A stretch of 64,000 nucleotides of DNA. Origin: Symbiodinium natans (lineage: Eukaryota; Sar; Dinophyceae; Suessiales; Symbiodiniaceae). Location: assembly GCA_905221605.1 (NCBI GenBank), contig CAJNDS010001891.1, forward strand, positions 125,001 to 189,000, written 5' to 3'. The stretch's first letter is position 1. Every line of letters starts with the position of its first letter. The notes beneath the pieces are model-generated. The model was not told the DNA's origin, made no database searches, and saw nothing but the letters and a program-made list of their open reading frames with translations. Both the position numbers and the translations under genes were made by a program. Below, one piece after another: positions 1 through 9,339 of this stretch.

Positions 1-4
1 AATA

Positions 5-48
5 GGGGTTTAGGGTTTAGGGTTTAGGGTTTAGGGTTTAGGGTTACT
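5..48 (+). repeat. Telomeric array, TTTAGGG sense
   Basis: About six units of TTTAGGG at the left edge of the window. It is not a chromosome end, because unique sequence follows and similar blocks recur for 55 kb. Confidence 0.95.
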
Positions 49-160
49 TGCCGGCTCATGGGTTGTTATGAGTGGGGCTAGACGTGCCCTAAAAAGGGTT
101 ATAAGCAGAAACATGCCATACTTAGAGCCCTACTTATACCGATCCATGAACTTCCAACTA
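45..160. mobile_element. Foldback element, family A
   Basis: Family A has imperfect terminal inverted repeats close to CTTGGAGGTTCATGG / CCATGAACCTCCAAG, an inner run of TTATAAGT/ACTTATAA motifs, a length of 110-140 bp and no coding capacity. This copy has diverged ends (CCGGCTCATGG, CCATGAACTTCCAA). It looks like a non-autonomous DNA element. Confidence 0.6.
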
Positions 161-227
161 GCCCTAAACCCTAACCCCCCCCCCCCAAAAAAAACCCTAA
201 ACCTCTAAACTCTCTAAGCCCTTAGAA

Positions 228-290
228 GCCCTAAACCCTAAACCCTAAACCCGAAACCCTAAACCCTAAACCCTAAACCCTAAACCCTAG
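228..290 (-). repeat. Telomeric array, CCCTAAA sense
   Basis: Eight or nine CCCTAAA units with one CCCGAAA variant, ending in CCCTAG beside a coding-like segment. Confidence 0.95.
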
Positions 291-352
291 GCCTGATCGA
301 GAAGCTGCCGTTCGGCATCTGCCGACGCCTCGGCAACCTGAGGGCCAACTCG
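291..352 (-). CDS. Coding-like exon, unknown protein
   Basis: The minus strand is open and GC-balanced, containing LPRRRQMPNGSFSIRP. It runs directly into a GTTTAGGG donor at its low-coordinate end. The plus strand is also open (LIEKLPFGICRRLGNLRANS). Strand was chosen because better-defined neighbouring exons are minus. Boundaries are approximate. Confidence 0.4.
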
Positions 353-363
353 CTCAATTCGAG

Positions 364-418
364 TTTAGGGTTTAGGGTTTAGGGTTTAGGGTTTAGGATT
401 TAAGGATCAGGGTTTAGG
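364..418 (+). repeat. Telomeric array, TTTAGGG sense
   Basis: Six TTTAGGG units plus degenerate ones, following the exon at 291-352. Confidence 0.9.
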
Positions 419-686
419 GTATCAATTCGGGTTTAGGGCTTCGGGTCTCCGAAACGTGTGTTTTGTTTCTTTTGTTTTATATATCTGTTGCCTGTTCGGG
501 AACTTAATCGAAACTTACATGACTCACATGATATAATGCAATATCTATGTGCATATTTAATGCGTGCACATGCTTAATCTGATTTTACTTTTTAGAGTTT
601 TTTGCGGGAACATAAGCTCAATTTCCTGAACGACCCTAAATTCCCTAAGAGAACCCTGAAAGCAAGAGCATAGTCCTTTGCTAAGG

Positions 687-755
687 AACCCTAAACCCTA
701 AATCCTAAACCCTAAACCCTAGACCCTAAACCCTAAACCCTAAACCCTAAACCCT
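687..755 (-). repeat. Telomeric array, CCCTAAA sense
   Basis: Nine units with single-base variants CCCTAAAT and CCCTAGA. Confidence 0.95.
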
Positions 756-827
756 GATCTTATTGGGACCCTGGGTTCATTTCCGGTGGATAAGGGTTTC
801 GGGTTTCTCTTAGGGTCTTAGGGTAGC

Positions 828-990
828 TACAAGGTCCTTTAATATGGGCCCTGGAAAGGCCCGGTTTAGGGTTTAGGGTTTAGGGTTTAGGGTTTATATA
901 CCCCTTATATACCCTACACAACCCAAGGGCCATACATCATAACCCTTTAAAGGAGGTAAGGGGCCATATTAAGGGGCCATGCAACTTCTC
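828..990. mobile_element. Foldback element, family D, split by telomeric DNA
   Basis: Family D: left GGTCC-(C/T)TTA-TATGGGCCCT, centre CCCCTTATATACCC, right AAAGGAGGTAAGGGACCATAT and GGGCCCATGCAACT. In this copy a TTTAGGG array at 864-894 separates GGAAAGGCCC from TATACCCCTT. These parts are contiguous in the copies at 15,607, 32,487 and 38,419, so the array was inserted into the element. Confidence 0.75.
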
Positions 991-1378
991 TTAAGGTTTA
1001 GGCTTAAAGTGCCACCGTTCCCTGGGCCAAAAAGCCCTAAAGACTAGAAACTCAAAGAGCACCATTCCTCTTAACCAAGAAACATTACATCAGAATAAGG
1101 ATCCCGATTTGTAGGGGATAGAATTAGGGGGACCCTTGGGGATATAGACCCTCTGAATAAGGTCCCTGTATAAGAGAGCCAGAAGAGGGTTAAGAAGGGG
1201 TTCCCTGTTAAGGGTCCCCCTTATCCTGCCTAGGAATTAGGGTTCAGGGTTCTGGGTTCTTCCTTGCATGACACCGGCCTCTTTTCTGTCGTAATTCATG
1301 GGTACGTGGAGGTTCGTAGGGTGCTAAGTACCGTAAGAAAGGTTGCAGGTATCGTTACCACACTGATAACCTAAACCC

Positions 1379-1487
1379 AAAGCCCTCAACCCTAACCTTA
1401 GACCCTGAACCCTAAACCCTAGACCCTAGATCCTAAACCCTAAACCCTAAACCCTAAACCCTAAACCCTAAACCCTACCTCTCCACG
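1379..1487 (-). repeat. Telomeric array, CCCTAAA sense
   Basis: Degenerate on the left (CCCTAGA, CCCTGAA), then seven perfect units up to a spacer before the exon donor. Confidence 0.95.
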
Positions 1488-1500
1488 TATGATTGCTTAC

Positions 1501-1572
1501 CGAAGCCACCTCGGAGAAGCGGCCTGTGGGGCAACGGTGCAGGAAGGCATCGTACTCGCGCGAGCCGCGCCG
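1501..1572 (-). CDS. Internal exon, phase 0-0, unknown protein
   Basis: Twenty-four codons containing SREYDAFLHRCPTGRFSEVA. The donor is GTAAGC (just below 1501) and the acceptor ends ACAG. The motif resembles the helical repeat seen in many TPR-like proteins (fYL...P.G.faeeA), a weak similarity that does not give a function. Flanked by CCCTAAA on the left and TTTAGGG on the right. Confidence 0.65.
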
Positions 1573-1593
1573 CTGTCTGTGTTTCCCTCGATT

Positions 1594-1735
1594 CGGGTTT
1601 AGGGTTTAGGGTTTGGGGTTTGGGGTTTGGGGTTTAGGGTTTAGGGTTTGGGGTTTGGGGTTTGGGGTTTGGGGTTTGGGGTTTAGGGTTGAGGGTTTAG
1701 GGTTTTAGGGTTTTAGGGTTTCAGGTTTTAGGTTT
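1594..1735 (+). repeat. Telomeric array with TTTGGGG variants
   Basis: Blocks of TTTAGGG and TTTGGGG alternate as runs of identical variants, which suggests local copying within the array. Confidence 0.9.
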
Positions 1736-1873
1736 GTGAATTTGAGGGCGTGCGGTTGGGTCCTAGGCGTCCCTAAGCCCTAAACCCATGCTGCATGAAG
1801 GCTCACAGAACTCAGTGGAGCTCTGGTAACCTCAAGGTCCTGCCAGCAAGGGTTTAGGATTTAAGATCCCTGA

Positions 1874-1930
1874 ACCCTAAACCCTAAACCCTAAACCCTA
1901 CACCCCAAACCCTATACCCTGAACCCTAAA
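1874..1930 (-). repeat. Telomeric array, CCCTAAA sense
   Basis: Perfect units followed by CCCTACA, CCCCAAA and CCCTATA variants. Confidence 0.9.
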
Positions 1931-2112
1931 CGGAGAAACTGTGCAGCCAAAGCGGCGGTACATGACCTTGCTGTAGTGGTAGCTCGCTGCATGGAAAGCT
2001 CCATCCACCGCGATTTTTAAGTCCAGCAGACATGGAAGAATAGAGAAGCACGTCATCTTTATCCTGATGGGACATCTAAAACAAGAAAATAAGCGCCACA
2101 TGCCAGCAAATG

Positions 2113-2324
2113 CCTAAACCCTAAACCCTAAACCCCTACACTGAGGGGGCCGTAGCTCTAAACCCTAAACCCCTAAACCCCTAAACCCCTAAACCCCAAA
2201 GCCCCAAAGCCCCCAAAACCCCTAAACCCCTGAGCCCCTAAGCCCCTAAACCCCTGAGCCCCTAAGCCCCTAAACCCTAAACCCTAAACCCTAAACTCTA
2301 AACCCTAAACCCTAAACCCTAAAC
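2113..2324 (-). repeat. CCCTAAA / CCCCTAAA / CCCCTGAG array
   Basis: Heptamers change to octamers (CCCCTAAA) and to a CCCCTGAGCCCCTAAG dimer, then return to perfect CCCTAAA before the exon. The exon donor GTTTAGGG lies in the final repeats. Confidence 0.9.
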
Positions 2325-2423
2325 CCACTGAAGGCAGGCCAGGGTGCCACAAGCGGTGGTCTTCCTCCTTCTGATGGTGCATGACCGCCGCACAGTCGAG
2401 GCACAGGATGCAAGTCCAAAAGA
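2325..2423 (-). CDS. Internal exon with B-box-like zinc motif
   Basis: Thirty-two codons plus split codons. It contains CILCLDCAAVMHHQKEEDHR: Cys-x2-Cys-x2-Cys followed by HH and a downstream His, spaced as in the second half of a B-box zinc finger. The acceptor is TTCCAG and the donor is GTTTAGGG inside the telomeric array. The remaining ligands would lie on the upstream exon. Zinc binding is inferred. Confidence 0.65.
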
Positions 2424-2436
2424 CTGGAATGGACAA

Positions 2437-2471
2437 CCTGGGTTTAGGGTTTAGGGTTTAGGGTTTAGGGA
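2437..2471 (+). repeat. Telomeric array, TTTAGGG sense
   Basis: Five units directly right of the B-box-like exon. Confidence 0.95.
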
Positions 2472-2548
2472 ATTTGAGATGCGCGAGTTTTTGTTGATGA
2501 CGCTGGTGGTGGGGCCCCACTTGGTGAGATTCCAGTAACTACGGCGGT

Positions 2549-2633
2549 TACTTGGAGGTTCATGGTAACTGGTACTTACTAACCAATTATAACTGTACTT
2601 ATAACTGTACTTGCTAACCAATTATAAACTGGA
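2549..2633. mobile_element. Family A element, left part
   Basis: Starts ACTTGGAGGTTCATGG and continues with a doubled AACTGTACTTATAACTGTACTT. No right end was recognised. Confidence 0.55.
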
Positions 2634-2836
2634 CAGCTGGTGGGCGTAGGGAGTGTTTTCTCTTGTTTGAGGCCTGGGCTGGGGGTAGTTAGCATTGCGC
2701 AGCTCTTTCGTGAGGCAAATCATAAGACACACAAAAGTACGCAACCATACTTACCCGATGCAGCTAGAACACACATCCTTCTGCTCAGCTTAGTTGTCCA
2801 GAAACCTGGGGTAACTAAAGGTTCAACTGTAGGATT

Positions 2837-2892
2837 ATAAGGGGAGTATCTTACCCCAAAAAGGTTAAAGGTTACCTACTCTACTACAAAGT
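2837..2892. mobile_element. Foldback fragment, family K
   Basis: The motif CCCAAAAAGGTTAAAGGTTACCTAC recurs in diverged form at 32,906 and 43,764, so it is a dispersed element. Confidence 0.4.
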
Positions 2893-3065
2893 AACCCTAA
2901 ATCCTAAACCCTAAACTCTAATCACTAAACCCCAAACCCCAAACCCCACTACTAAGTCAGAATATACTTAGCACTGGCTGACCACGATCCGTGCCAAGTT
3001 CGGGAACATCCTAGCTCACGGGCTCTTAAACCCGAAGCAACCTCCTTAGGATCTACACCCCCCTC

Positions 3066-3235
3066 CCAAACCCTAAACCCTAAACCCTGAACCCTGAACC
3101 CTGAACCCTGAACCCTGAACCCTAAACCCTAAACCCTAAACCCTAAACCCCAAGCCCGAAGCCCGAAGCCCGAAGCCCCAAGCCTAAGCCCTAAACCCTA
3201 CGTAAATCCTAAACCCTAAACTAAACCCTAAAACC
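3066..3235 (-). repeat. Telomeric array with CCCTGAA and CCCGAAG runs
   Basis: Runs of CCCTAAA, then CCCTGAA, CCCTAAA and CCCGAAG. Each variant is tandemly homogeneous. Confidence 0.9.
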
Positions 3236-3304
3236 TAACCCCAACCCCCCCCCACCCCAAATTACTAACCAACCCACCCCCCCCCCCAAATTTATTTGCC
3301 AGGC

Positions 3305-3396
3305 CAAGGCAACACGAAGAATTTCCGCACGATATCCCAGAATCGGAAAGCTGTGTACGACCCTGGTGGCTCCTCCGTTGCTCACAAGGAGCCGGG
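3305..3396 (-). CDS. Coding-like exon, strand uncertain
   Basis: Minus strand: VVHSFPILGYRAEILRVALA. Plus strand: NTKNFRTISQNRKAVYDPGG, with an acceptor TTTGCCAG at 3,300. Both are open and plausible. Minus is listed to agree with neighbours. Confidence 0.35.
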
Positions 3397-3403
3397 GGGG
3401 GAG

Positions 3404-3615
3404 GGTTAGGGTTTAGGGTTTAGGGTTTAGGTTTGGGGTTTAGGGTTTAGGGTTTAGGGTTAGGGTTTAGGGTTTAGGGTTTAGGGTTTAGGGTTTAGGA
3501 TTTAGGGTTTAGGGTTTAGGGTTTAGGGTTTAGGGTTTAGGGTTTAGGGTTTAGGGTTTAGGGTTTAGGGTCTAGGGTCTAGGGTTTAGGGTTTAGGGTT
3601 TAGGGTTTAGGGTCC
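3404..3615 (+). repeat. Long telomeric array, TTTAGGG sense
   Basis: About thirty mostly perfect units, one of the longest clean arrays in the window. Confidence 0.95.
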
Positions 3616-3968
3616 TATATTCCCTGAGCATGGTCCGTTCTACAATAAGACATCGTCCTGAAAGTCCCTTAAGAACAAGACCAGCGTGAAACCCTAAACC
3701 CAAAACCCTCACAAAACGGTGGAGGCTCCTCCAAACACCAGCCCGGCAAGGCAAGCTGGCCTTGTCCTGAGTCTTAGGGTTTTGGGTTTAGGGTTTAGGG
3801 TTTAGGGTTAGCTTGCTTCAGGGGCTTGGGATCTGGGGTTTGGGGTCGAGGGCTTAAGCCCTTGGGGTAAGAGCTGAACGGCTGAGACTTTTTAGTAGAC
3901 CTCAAGGGCTTTAGGGCTTGGGGTTGAGGGTTTAGGCTTTGTTTCGTGTCCTAGGTGGCACCAAACAA

Positions 3969-4084
3969 AACCCCAAACCCTGAACCCTAAACTCTGAGAC
4001 ATGGTTTAGGGCTCAGGGTTTAGGGAGCCCCAAACCCTGAACCCTAAACCCTAAACCCTAAACCCTAAACCCTAAACCCTAAAC
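3969..4084 (-). repeat. Telomeric array, CCCTAAA sense
   Basis: Broken in the middle by a short TTTAGGG-sense piece at 4010-4028. Its last unit is the donor of the next exon. Confidence 0.9.
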
Positions 4085-4174
4085 CCCAAACGGCAAACCC
4101 TCGAGGCCCCCAGAACAGCGTGCCGGAGGGCTGGCCATCTTGACCATGGCCGACACCAGCAAAGTAGACAAGAC
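4085..4174 (-). CDS. Internal exon, phase 0-0
   Basis: Thirty codons containing VLSTLLVSAMVKMASPPARC. The acceptor is GACCAG, and the donor GTTTAGG lies in the telomeric array. Telomeric arrays on both sides have CCCTAAA sense. Protein not recognised. Confidence 0.5.
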
Positions 4175-4194
4175 CTGGTCGGGTCCCCCTTGCT

Positions 4195-4250
4195 TCCCTA
4201 AACCCTAAACCCTAAACCCTAAACCCTAAACCCTAAACCCTAAACCCTAA
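4195..4250 (-). repeat. Telomeric array, CCCTAAA sense
   Basis: Eight perfect units between an exon and a family C element. Confidence 0.95.
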
Positions 4251-4258
4251 AGCTTTCC

Positions 4259-4373
4259 TAGACCCAAGAGTAACCTTAAGGAAAAAAAGGGTACCCTTTT
4301 TGGGCAAAAAGTGATGGCTTATGAGGGAACCTATAAGCCGTAAAAAGGGGAACGCGGGCCTACTCTGGGTCCT
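4259..4373. mobile_element. Foldback element, family C
   Basis: Family C ends are TAGACCCAGGAGTAACCTAGG and CCTACTCCGGGTCCTA, with an inner GGGTACCCTTTTTGG and a TTATAAGGGAACC stretch, 110-115 bp long. Other copies are at 5164, 12,367 and 16,736. Confidence 0.75.
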
Positions 4374-4505
4374 GTTCTTGGTTTGGGGGGTTAGAGCTTA
4401 CGGATGAGGGCTTAGGAGGGTTTAGGGCTTTAGGGGTTTTGGGGTTTAAAAGGTGACAGGATGACAGGTTTAGGGCTCAGTGTATCGGGGGGGGGGGGGG
4501 GTCTG

Positions 4506-4672
4506 AGTGTAAGGACTCTAGCAGATATGGGGGTTTTCCGAAATTAGGGGTGCCCTTTTTTGGGGGGTTTCCTTGAAAAGCATTCTGTAGTATTTTGGGA
4601 CACATACCCTGAATCCTAAACCCTAAACCCTAAACCCCCCCTATTTTCGGAAATCCCCAAAGAGGAGGTGCC
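4506..4672. mobile_element. Foldback element, family H, split by CCCTAAA
   Basis: Family H arms are GGTTTTCCGAAAATAGGGGTACCC and its complement. Here the right arm CCCCTATTTTCGGAAATCCC is preceded by an inserted CCCTAAA run at 4608-4636. Confidence 0.65.
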
Positions 4673-4711
4673 CTAGGTAGGCTTGAGGTTGCAGCAGGGC
4701 CGCTCTCTGAA

Positions 4712-4787
4712 GGTTTAGGGTTTAGGGTTTAGGGTTTAGGGTTTAGGGTTTAGGGTTTAGGGTCTAGGGTTGAGGGTTTAGGTGCTG
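4712..4787 (+). repeat. Telomeric array, TTTAGGG sense
   Basis: Ten units with terminal variants. Confidence 0.95.
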
Positions 4788-4865
4788 CGAACTCGCTCGT
4801 TTGCTGATGGCTCAGGGCTTCGGGCTTAGGGTGTAAGAGGGTCTAGACGGCTTGGGCTTAAGGGT

Positions 4866-4945
4866 TAAGCCTAAACCCTGAACCCCTAAACCCCTAAACC
4901 CTAAACCCTAAACCCCAAACCCCAAACCCTAAACCCTAAACAACC
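4866..4945 (-). repeat. Telomeric array, CCCTAAA sense
   Basis: Mixed CCCCTAAA, CCCTAAA and CCCCAAA units. Confidence 0.9.
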
Positions 4946-4994
4946 CTGAACCTTCAACCGTGAGCTTGAGGAGCTTCAGGGCTCACTGGCTTAC

Positions 4995-5057
4995 CCAGAG
5001 AGACCTTGCTTAAGGAATAGACCTTCACAAGAAAACGTGGAGATCTTTCTTGCGGAC
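4995..5057 (-). CDS. Internal exon, unknown protein
   Basis: Encodes PQERSPRFLVKVYSLSKVSL with a strong GTAAGC donor below 4995. The acceptor is the CCCTAG formed where the flanking telomeric array meets the exon. Confidence 0.55.
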
Positions 5058-5155
5058 TAGGGTTTAGGGTTTAGGGTTTAGGGTTTAGGGTTTAGGGTTT
5101 AGGGTTTAGGGTTTAGGGTTTAGGGTTTAGGGTTTAGGGTTTAGGGTTTAGGGTA
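5058..5155 (+). repeat. Telomeric array, TTTAGGG sense
   Basis: Fourteen perfect units starting at the exon border. Confidence 0.95.
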
Positions 5156-5163
5156 GGGTCTCT

Positions 5164-5271
5164 GGACCCAGGAGTAACCTAGGAATAGAAAGGGTTCCCT
5201 TTTTGGTTTTAAGGGATTATAAGGGAACCCCAACCCTAACAAAAAGGAATTAAGGGCCTACTCCGGGTCCT
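5164..5271. mobile_element. Family C element
   Basis: Near-intact copy with ends GGACCCAGGAGTAACCTAGG and CCTACTCCGGGTCCTA. Confidence 0.75.
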
Positions 5272-5361
5272 AGGCCTATAGGGCTTCGGGTGACCCTAAA
5301 GCCTAAACACTGAACTCTGCACCCTAAAGCGTGAAGCCTAAACCCTAAATCTTAAAGGTAG

Positions 5362-5447
5362 GGTTTTGGGTTTTGGGTTTTGGGTTTAGGGTTTAGGGTT
5401 TAGGGTTTAGGGTTTAGGGTTTAGGGTTTAGGGTTTAGGGTTTAGGG
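5362..5447 (+). repeat. Telomeric array, TTTTGGG then TTTAGGG
   Basis: Three TTTTGGG units followed by ten TTTAGGG units. Confidence 0.95.
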
Positions 5448-5449
5448 AC

Positions 5450-5521
5450 TTCACAAAGCTGAGCAGCCAGGTTGAACAGAAGAGGCGCTACGGCGCCGAC
5501 GATGGCTATGCGCCGGAGCAC
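5450..5521 (-). CDS. Internal exon, membrane-like, phase 0-0
   Basis: Twenty-four codons containing RRIAIVGAVAPLLFNLAAQL, a possible membrane segment. The acceptor is GCAGTAG and the donor GTCCCT. The plus strand is also open (SSQVEQKRRYGADDGYAPEH), so strand is not certain. Confidence 0.45.
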
Positions 5522-5546
5522 CTACTGCTCTGACTTTGGCATACTT

Positions 5547-5752
5547 TAAGGGACTCCAGTACCCCCTAACTTAATCCCTGTTCCCCTAGGAAGAAAAAAG
5601 GATCCTTTTTGTTCATATAAAAGAAAGCCCATAACCCAAAAAGTAAAAAGGATCCCTAACACTGATCTAGCTAAGTAAGGAAGATTCCTTGAACCCTTAA
5701 CCCTAAACCCTAAACCCACTTACTTAAGGGGTATTGGGGTCTCCGGGTACAG
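5547..5752. mobile_element. Foldback element, family F
   Basis: Family F ends are GAGACTCCAATACCCCTTA and TAAGGGGTATTGGAGTCTC, with inner AAGGAATATTCCTTA palindromes. This copy carries a CCCTAAA insertion at 5699-5717 in its right arm. Confidence 0.65.
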
Positions 5753-6050
5753 GGTTCTGGGAGTGGAGGCTCGAGGGTTTAGGGGGATTTAGAGGCCTTG
5801 GGTTTTGGCGTTTTAGGGTTTAGGGCGCAGGGTACTTGGAATTCGGGCTTGGCGTTTTGGTCGCACGGACATTTTGGATCAGGATTAGGGGGCCTAGGAT
5901 GGAGGTGGTTAAAGCCTGTAACTCTTACCTATCCTGAAACCGAGTGCCCTAAGCTACGTACATCCCGATCGTTCTCCTAGACCCTAAGCCCCGAAACCAA
6001 CCCTAAGCCCTAAACTCTAAACCCTTAACCCAAAACCCTTCAAGGTAAAC

Positions 6051-6105
6051 TTCTCTCATCCAGGGTGCATCCATCTCATCGTCCACACGTTTCTCGAGGA
6101 ACAGC
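6051..6105 (-). CDS. Internal exon, unknown protein
   Basis: Eighteen codons, LFLEKRVDDEMDAPWMRE, with acceptor CCGAG and donor GTTTAC. Acidic and coding-like. Degenerate CCCTAAA lies left and TTTAGGG right. Confidence 0.5.
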
Positions 6106-6539
6106 CTCGGTTCAGGGTTTAGGGGCTTAGCGTTTTTGTTTTAAGGGGTCCGCCGACCTTAGCGGCGGGGTGGTGGGGGTTAGGGGCTTAGGGGTTTGGG
6201 ATATGGGGTTCAGGGGTTTTGGGTTTTGTGGCTTTGGGGTTTTCAGGGTCTTAGGTTTGTGCCCGAATTATCCCACTCCCGGTGTTGAAGGAAGGTACAT
6301 GCTGGGTTTTCAGATAAGGATGGGTCTGAAGGACTCGAGCGTTCTGGAGCTCGAAGGTTAGGATCTCAGTGATGTGAGGGTCTTGGGGATTCACGAGGTA
6401 GCATGTGGACATGAGTCGGGTGCTCAACCCTACAGGAATTCAACCCTAAACCCTAAACCCTAATCCCTAAACCCTAAGCCCTAAACCCTAAAACCCTAAA
6501 CCCTGAACACCCAGATCGGGTTCCGAAACCCCTAAAAGA

Positions 6540-6674
6540 ACCCTCTCTGCCGTAGCCACGCCGCATCCATGCACCAAGGACCGTCGACTGCAGCAGAAAG
6601 CTGGCAACCAGCGTGAGGATGCTCAGCACAAGCCAGGACTCTCTGTTCAGCCACATGCATGACAGCATCCTTTC
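6540..6674 (-). CDS. Coding-like exon, two open frames
   Basis: The acceptor is GTGTAG. One frame gives a hydrophobic stretch (SWLVLSILTLVASFLLQSTV), another gives KDAVMHVAEQRVLACAEHPH. The frame could not be decided, and the donor is not clear. Confidence 0.4.
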
Positions 6675-6964
6675 CTACACAGGGAACCCTGAACCCCTAA
6701 ACCCTAAACCCTAAAGGCTAAACTGGCAGCTCCTGTCTGAGGTGCTCTCTTCCTAAACAGCGCCGCGGCAGCGTGTTCTAGCCAGTACTCCACCTGACTA
6801 CACATTCAGACCCATTACACGTCGACTGAGGAACACATCCCTTACACTACCTAGATCCTTGTGGCATGCTAAACCCTAAACCCTAAACCCTAAACCCTGA
6901 GACCCTAAGGTGTATGCTTTGTTTGAGGGGTGGGTGGGCTCCCTGGGGTGTTTTTTTGTCACAC

Positions 6965-7014
6965 CCTGAGGATCCAAAGGCTGCAGAGGAAGGCAAAGAC
7001 GGACACCGACGTCC
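6965..7014 (-). CDS. Short exon, membrane-like
   Basis: TSVSVFAFLCSLWILR between acceptor ATGTAG and donor GTGTGA. Short and also open on plus, so only suggestive. Confidence 0.4.
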
Positions 7015-7146
7015 CTACATGGGTTCAGGGTTTAGGGTTTAGGGCTGAGGGTTGAGGGTTCAGGGTTCAGGGTTCAGGGGTAGGGTGGTTAGGGGGTTGC
7101 ATTTCCCTTTCCCTGAACCCCACACCGTTTTGGGGTTCAGGGTGTA

Positions 7147-7262
7147 CCCTACTTGGAGGTCATGGGTACTTAGAACCACAAAAAACTTTCTACCTTTCAA
7201 GGGTAACATAGAGATTATTGTCTTTTGTTCTTTTGGGGTTCTTATGCAAATCGTGATCTTTG
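7147..7262. mobile_element. Fused fragments of families A and G
   Basis: CTACTTGGAGGTCATGGGTA (family A end) runs into AAGGGTAACATAGAGATTAT and TTTTGGGGTTCTTATGCAAA (family G interior and end). Confidence 0.45.
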
Positions 7263-7559
7263 CTAGATCTTCCAGAATCCCTTCGCCCATGGAATATGCC
7301 TCTAAACCATGAAGGAGTATGAGCCGCGTTTTAGCGAACGCTTCGTAAGTAGGCGATTTCAAGAGATCTGCATGGCATCGGGCCTTCTACTGTGCTGAGC
7401 TATCGGAATATACCGCATGTAAGGGAAACAGCAACGCACCCCATACTTCAAGCAACCTGCACCCCCACCCCACGCGCCGTTAATCCATACTGAGGACCAA
7501 CATAGGTTCGGCAAATGCATCCCAAACTTATTCTATTTCGAACATCCCCACCCTCTCTG

Positions 7560-7672
7560 GGTAGAGATACTCTGGGGTTGGGCACTCCAGGGACAATCTG
7601 GGGCTTGGCACTCCAGGCACACTCTAAGCTTGGGCACTCCAGGGACACTCTGGGGCTGGGCACTCCAGGGAT
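7560..7672. repeat. 26-bp minisatellite, four copies
   Basis: GGCACTCCAGG recurs at 7581, 7607, 7633 and 7659, exactly 26 bp apart, with a GGGACACTCTGGGGCTG spacer. It lies between two foldback zones, with no gene beside it. Confidence 0.8.
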
Positions 7673-7770
7673 GAACGAGGAGTAGACCGCGCCAAGAGAA
7701 GAGCTCCGGGCGAGGAGAAGAGCTGAGTGTAAAATCTAACAACCCCACACCGAGGGTGGGGAAAAAGACC

Positions 7771-7917
7771 TGGCCACTTCTCTAAAGTATGGTCCCTTTT
7801 GGGGGTCTTTATTAATACTGCGGCCCCTCTTACTTACCCTAAACCCTAAACCCTAAATCCTAAACCCAAAACCTTTAGGCCACCCAAAAAGGGACCACAA
7901 TTTAGAGAGCTGACCAC
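7771..7917. mobile_element. Foldback element, family B, split by CCCTAAA
   Basis: Family B arms are CACTTCTCTAAAGTATGGTC and its complement, with CCCTTTTGGGG. Here CCCTAAA repeats (7838-7870) sit after GCGGCCCCTCTTACTTA, at the position of the loop in intact copies (8851, 27,594, 49,574). Confidence 0.75.
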
Positions 7918-7996
7918 AGAAAGCTTAAAAGCTGCGCCCTACAACCAAAGCTACGGACCAGCTTGACGGTTTGGGGTTTAGGGTTTAGGGTTTTGA

Positions 7997-8056
7997 GCCG
8001 CACTTGGGCACCGTGCATATCTCAGCACCGATGCTGCTGGCCACGAAAAGTCCAAC
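7997..8056 (-). CDS. Coding-like exon
   Basis: VGLFVASSIGAEICTVPKCG follows acceptor TTAAAAG. The donor is unclear. Short, unrecognised. Confidence 0.4.
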
Positions 8057-8124
8057 CTTTTAAAAGTTTGGCAGGGTTCAGGGTTTGGGGGTTAGGTTTT
8101 AGGGTTTAGGGAAACCCTTAAACC

Positions 8125-8223
8125 TTGGGATGTCCCGCCTGATCCTAACAGTCCTGAATAAGGATTCTCGTAACCCCTATATCATAATCCCTACTAAGGA
8201 CTGCTCGTATAAGGGGGAACAGG
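8125..8223. mobile_element. Foldback element, family E
   Basis: Family E arms are TTGGGATGTTCCCCCTTGTA...TAACAGTCCT and their complement. The centre AATAAGGATT...AATCCCTA is itself palindromic. About 100 bp. Confidence 0.7.
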
Positions 8224-8426
8224 CCAACGAAAAACCCTGAAGCCCGAACCCCAAAAGCACGTCTGGGCTTCGAGTTCATGCAGGGAGTTTGGAGATAGCC
8301 GACACCTGGAACATGCTGGGGCGTGCAGTCTCGTCCCTTTCCCCCCCCCCATCTTAAAACCCTACCCTGCACCCTAATTTCATCAACTTTGGGGGTGAAC
8401 TTCACCCTACACCCTAAACCCGATTC

Positions 8427-8525
8427 TTGGGATGTTCCCCCTTTTTCTAACAGTCCTCAATAGGGATTATAGTACCCCTGTTATCATCCCCGTTAAGGAC
8501 TGTTAGTACAAGGGGGCAACATCCC
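8427..8525. mobile_element. Foldback element, family E
   Basis: Second family E copy 300 bp from the first, with better arms (TTGGGATGTTCCCCCTT and AAGGGGGCAACATCCCAA). Confidence 0.75.
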
Positions 8526-8850
8526 AAATCTGATCCCCAAAACCTCGTCAACTGTTGGGTTGCCCACTGGCCTGGGCACCCACGACGAGGCCGACGAAGA
8601 CACCTAAGCTTTGGGGTTTCGGGTTTAGGGTTTAGGGTTTAGGGCTAGGGTTTCGGGTTTAGGGTTTAGGGCTCGGCTGGCATTCCCACAAGATCCCATT
8701 GTGACCATCATCGGTGAAGGAATGCGCCCTAACTGTGCAAGGGTTCTTATGTCTTCTCATCAGTCAAGGAATGTTCCTCCACGAGAGGCAGAGTTTCTTA
8801 CTATGGGTTTAAGGTCTGTGCCCTAATCAAGGTAGCCCAGCAACCCATTT

Positions 8851-8958
8851 CGTCACTTCTCTAAAATACGGTCCTCTTTGGGGTTACTATTGTATGGCGG
8901 CCTCATTTTTTTAAGGGCACCCGGGAACCAAAAAAGGGACCAGAATTCACCATATCAC
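8851..8958. mobile_element. Family B element without telomeric insert
   Basis: CGTCACTTCTCTAAAATACGG through AAAAAAGGGACCAGAATTCA, contiguous across the position where the copy at 7771 is interrupted. Confidence 0.7.
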
Positions 8959-9126
8959 AAAAGGGGACGTTTTTCAGGGCTGGCTGCTATACGGTAACCC
9001 AGAACTTCGACAGGGCAGAAGGGTACCACTGAGCTGCCACGTCATAAATAACCAGAGATTCCAATGGCCCCCCCTTACTTAGGGAAGCCTTCAACTACAA
9101 CAAGGATAATGCTTTGAGGCTTAGGG

Positions 9127-9238
9127 GTAGTTATGAGTAGGGTTATAAGTACCCTGAGCAGGGTTATACATGGATGTATGGCTACAGTACTACACTCAGT
9201 TAGAGCCCTACTTAGAACCATCCATGAACCTCCAAGTG
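9127..9238. mobile_element. Family A element
   Basis: GTAGTTATGAGTAGGGTTATAAGTACC through ATCCATGAACCTCCAAGT. Confidence 0.65.
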
Positions 9239-9339
9239 AAGTGACTTAGGGACTCTTCATTGCCTAAGGGGGATTGGACAGTCTGGGCTCTCATGTTCTA
9301 CCTTGACACTACGGTTTGTTGTTCAGGGTCCAGTCTCTC

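Larger units (their letters stand above)
419..1500. other. Gene-poor stretch with arrays and foldbacks
   Basis: AT-rich unique sequence at 430-600, a CCCTAAA array at 687-755, a family D element at 828-990, a degenerate family A fragment near 1291-1372 and a CCCTAAA array at 1379-1487. No convincing exon was seen. Confidence 0.6.

Noticed and set aside
1-48. True chromosome end at position 1
   Set aside because: The array is only about six units and similar arrays in both orientations recur throughout; nothing marks this one as terminal.
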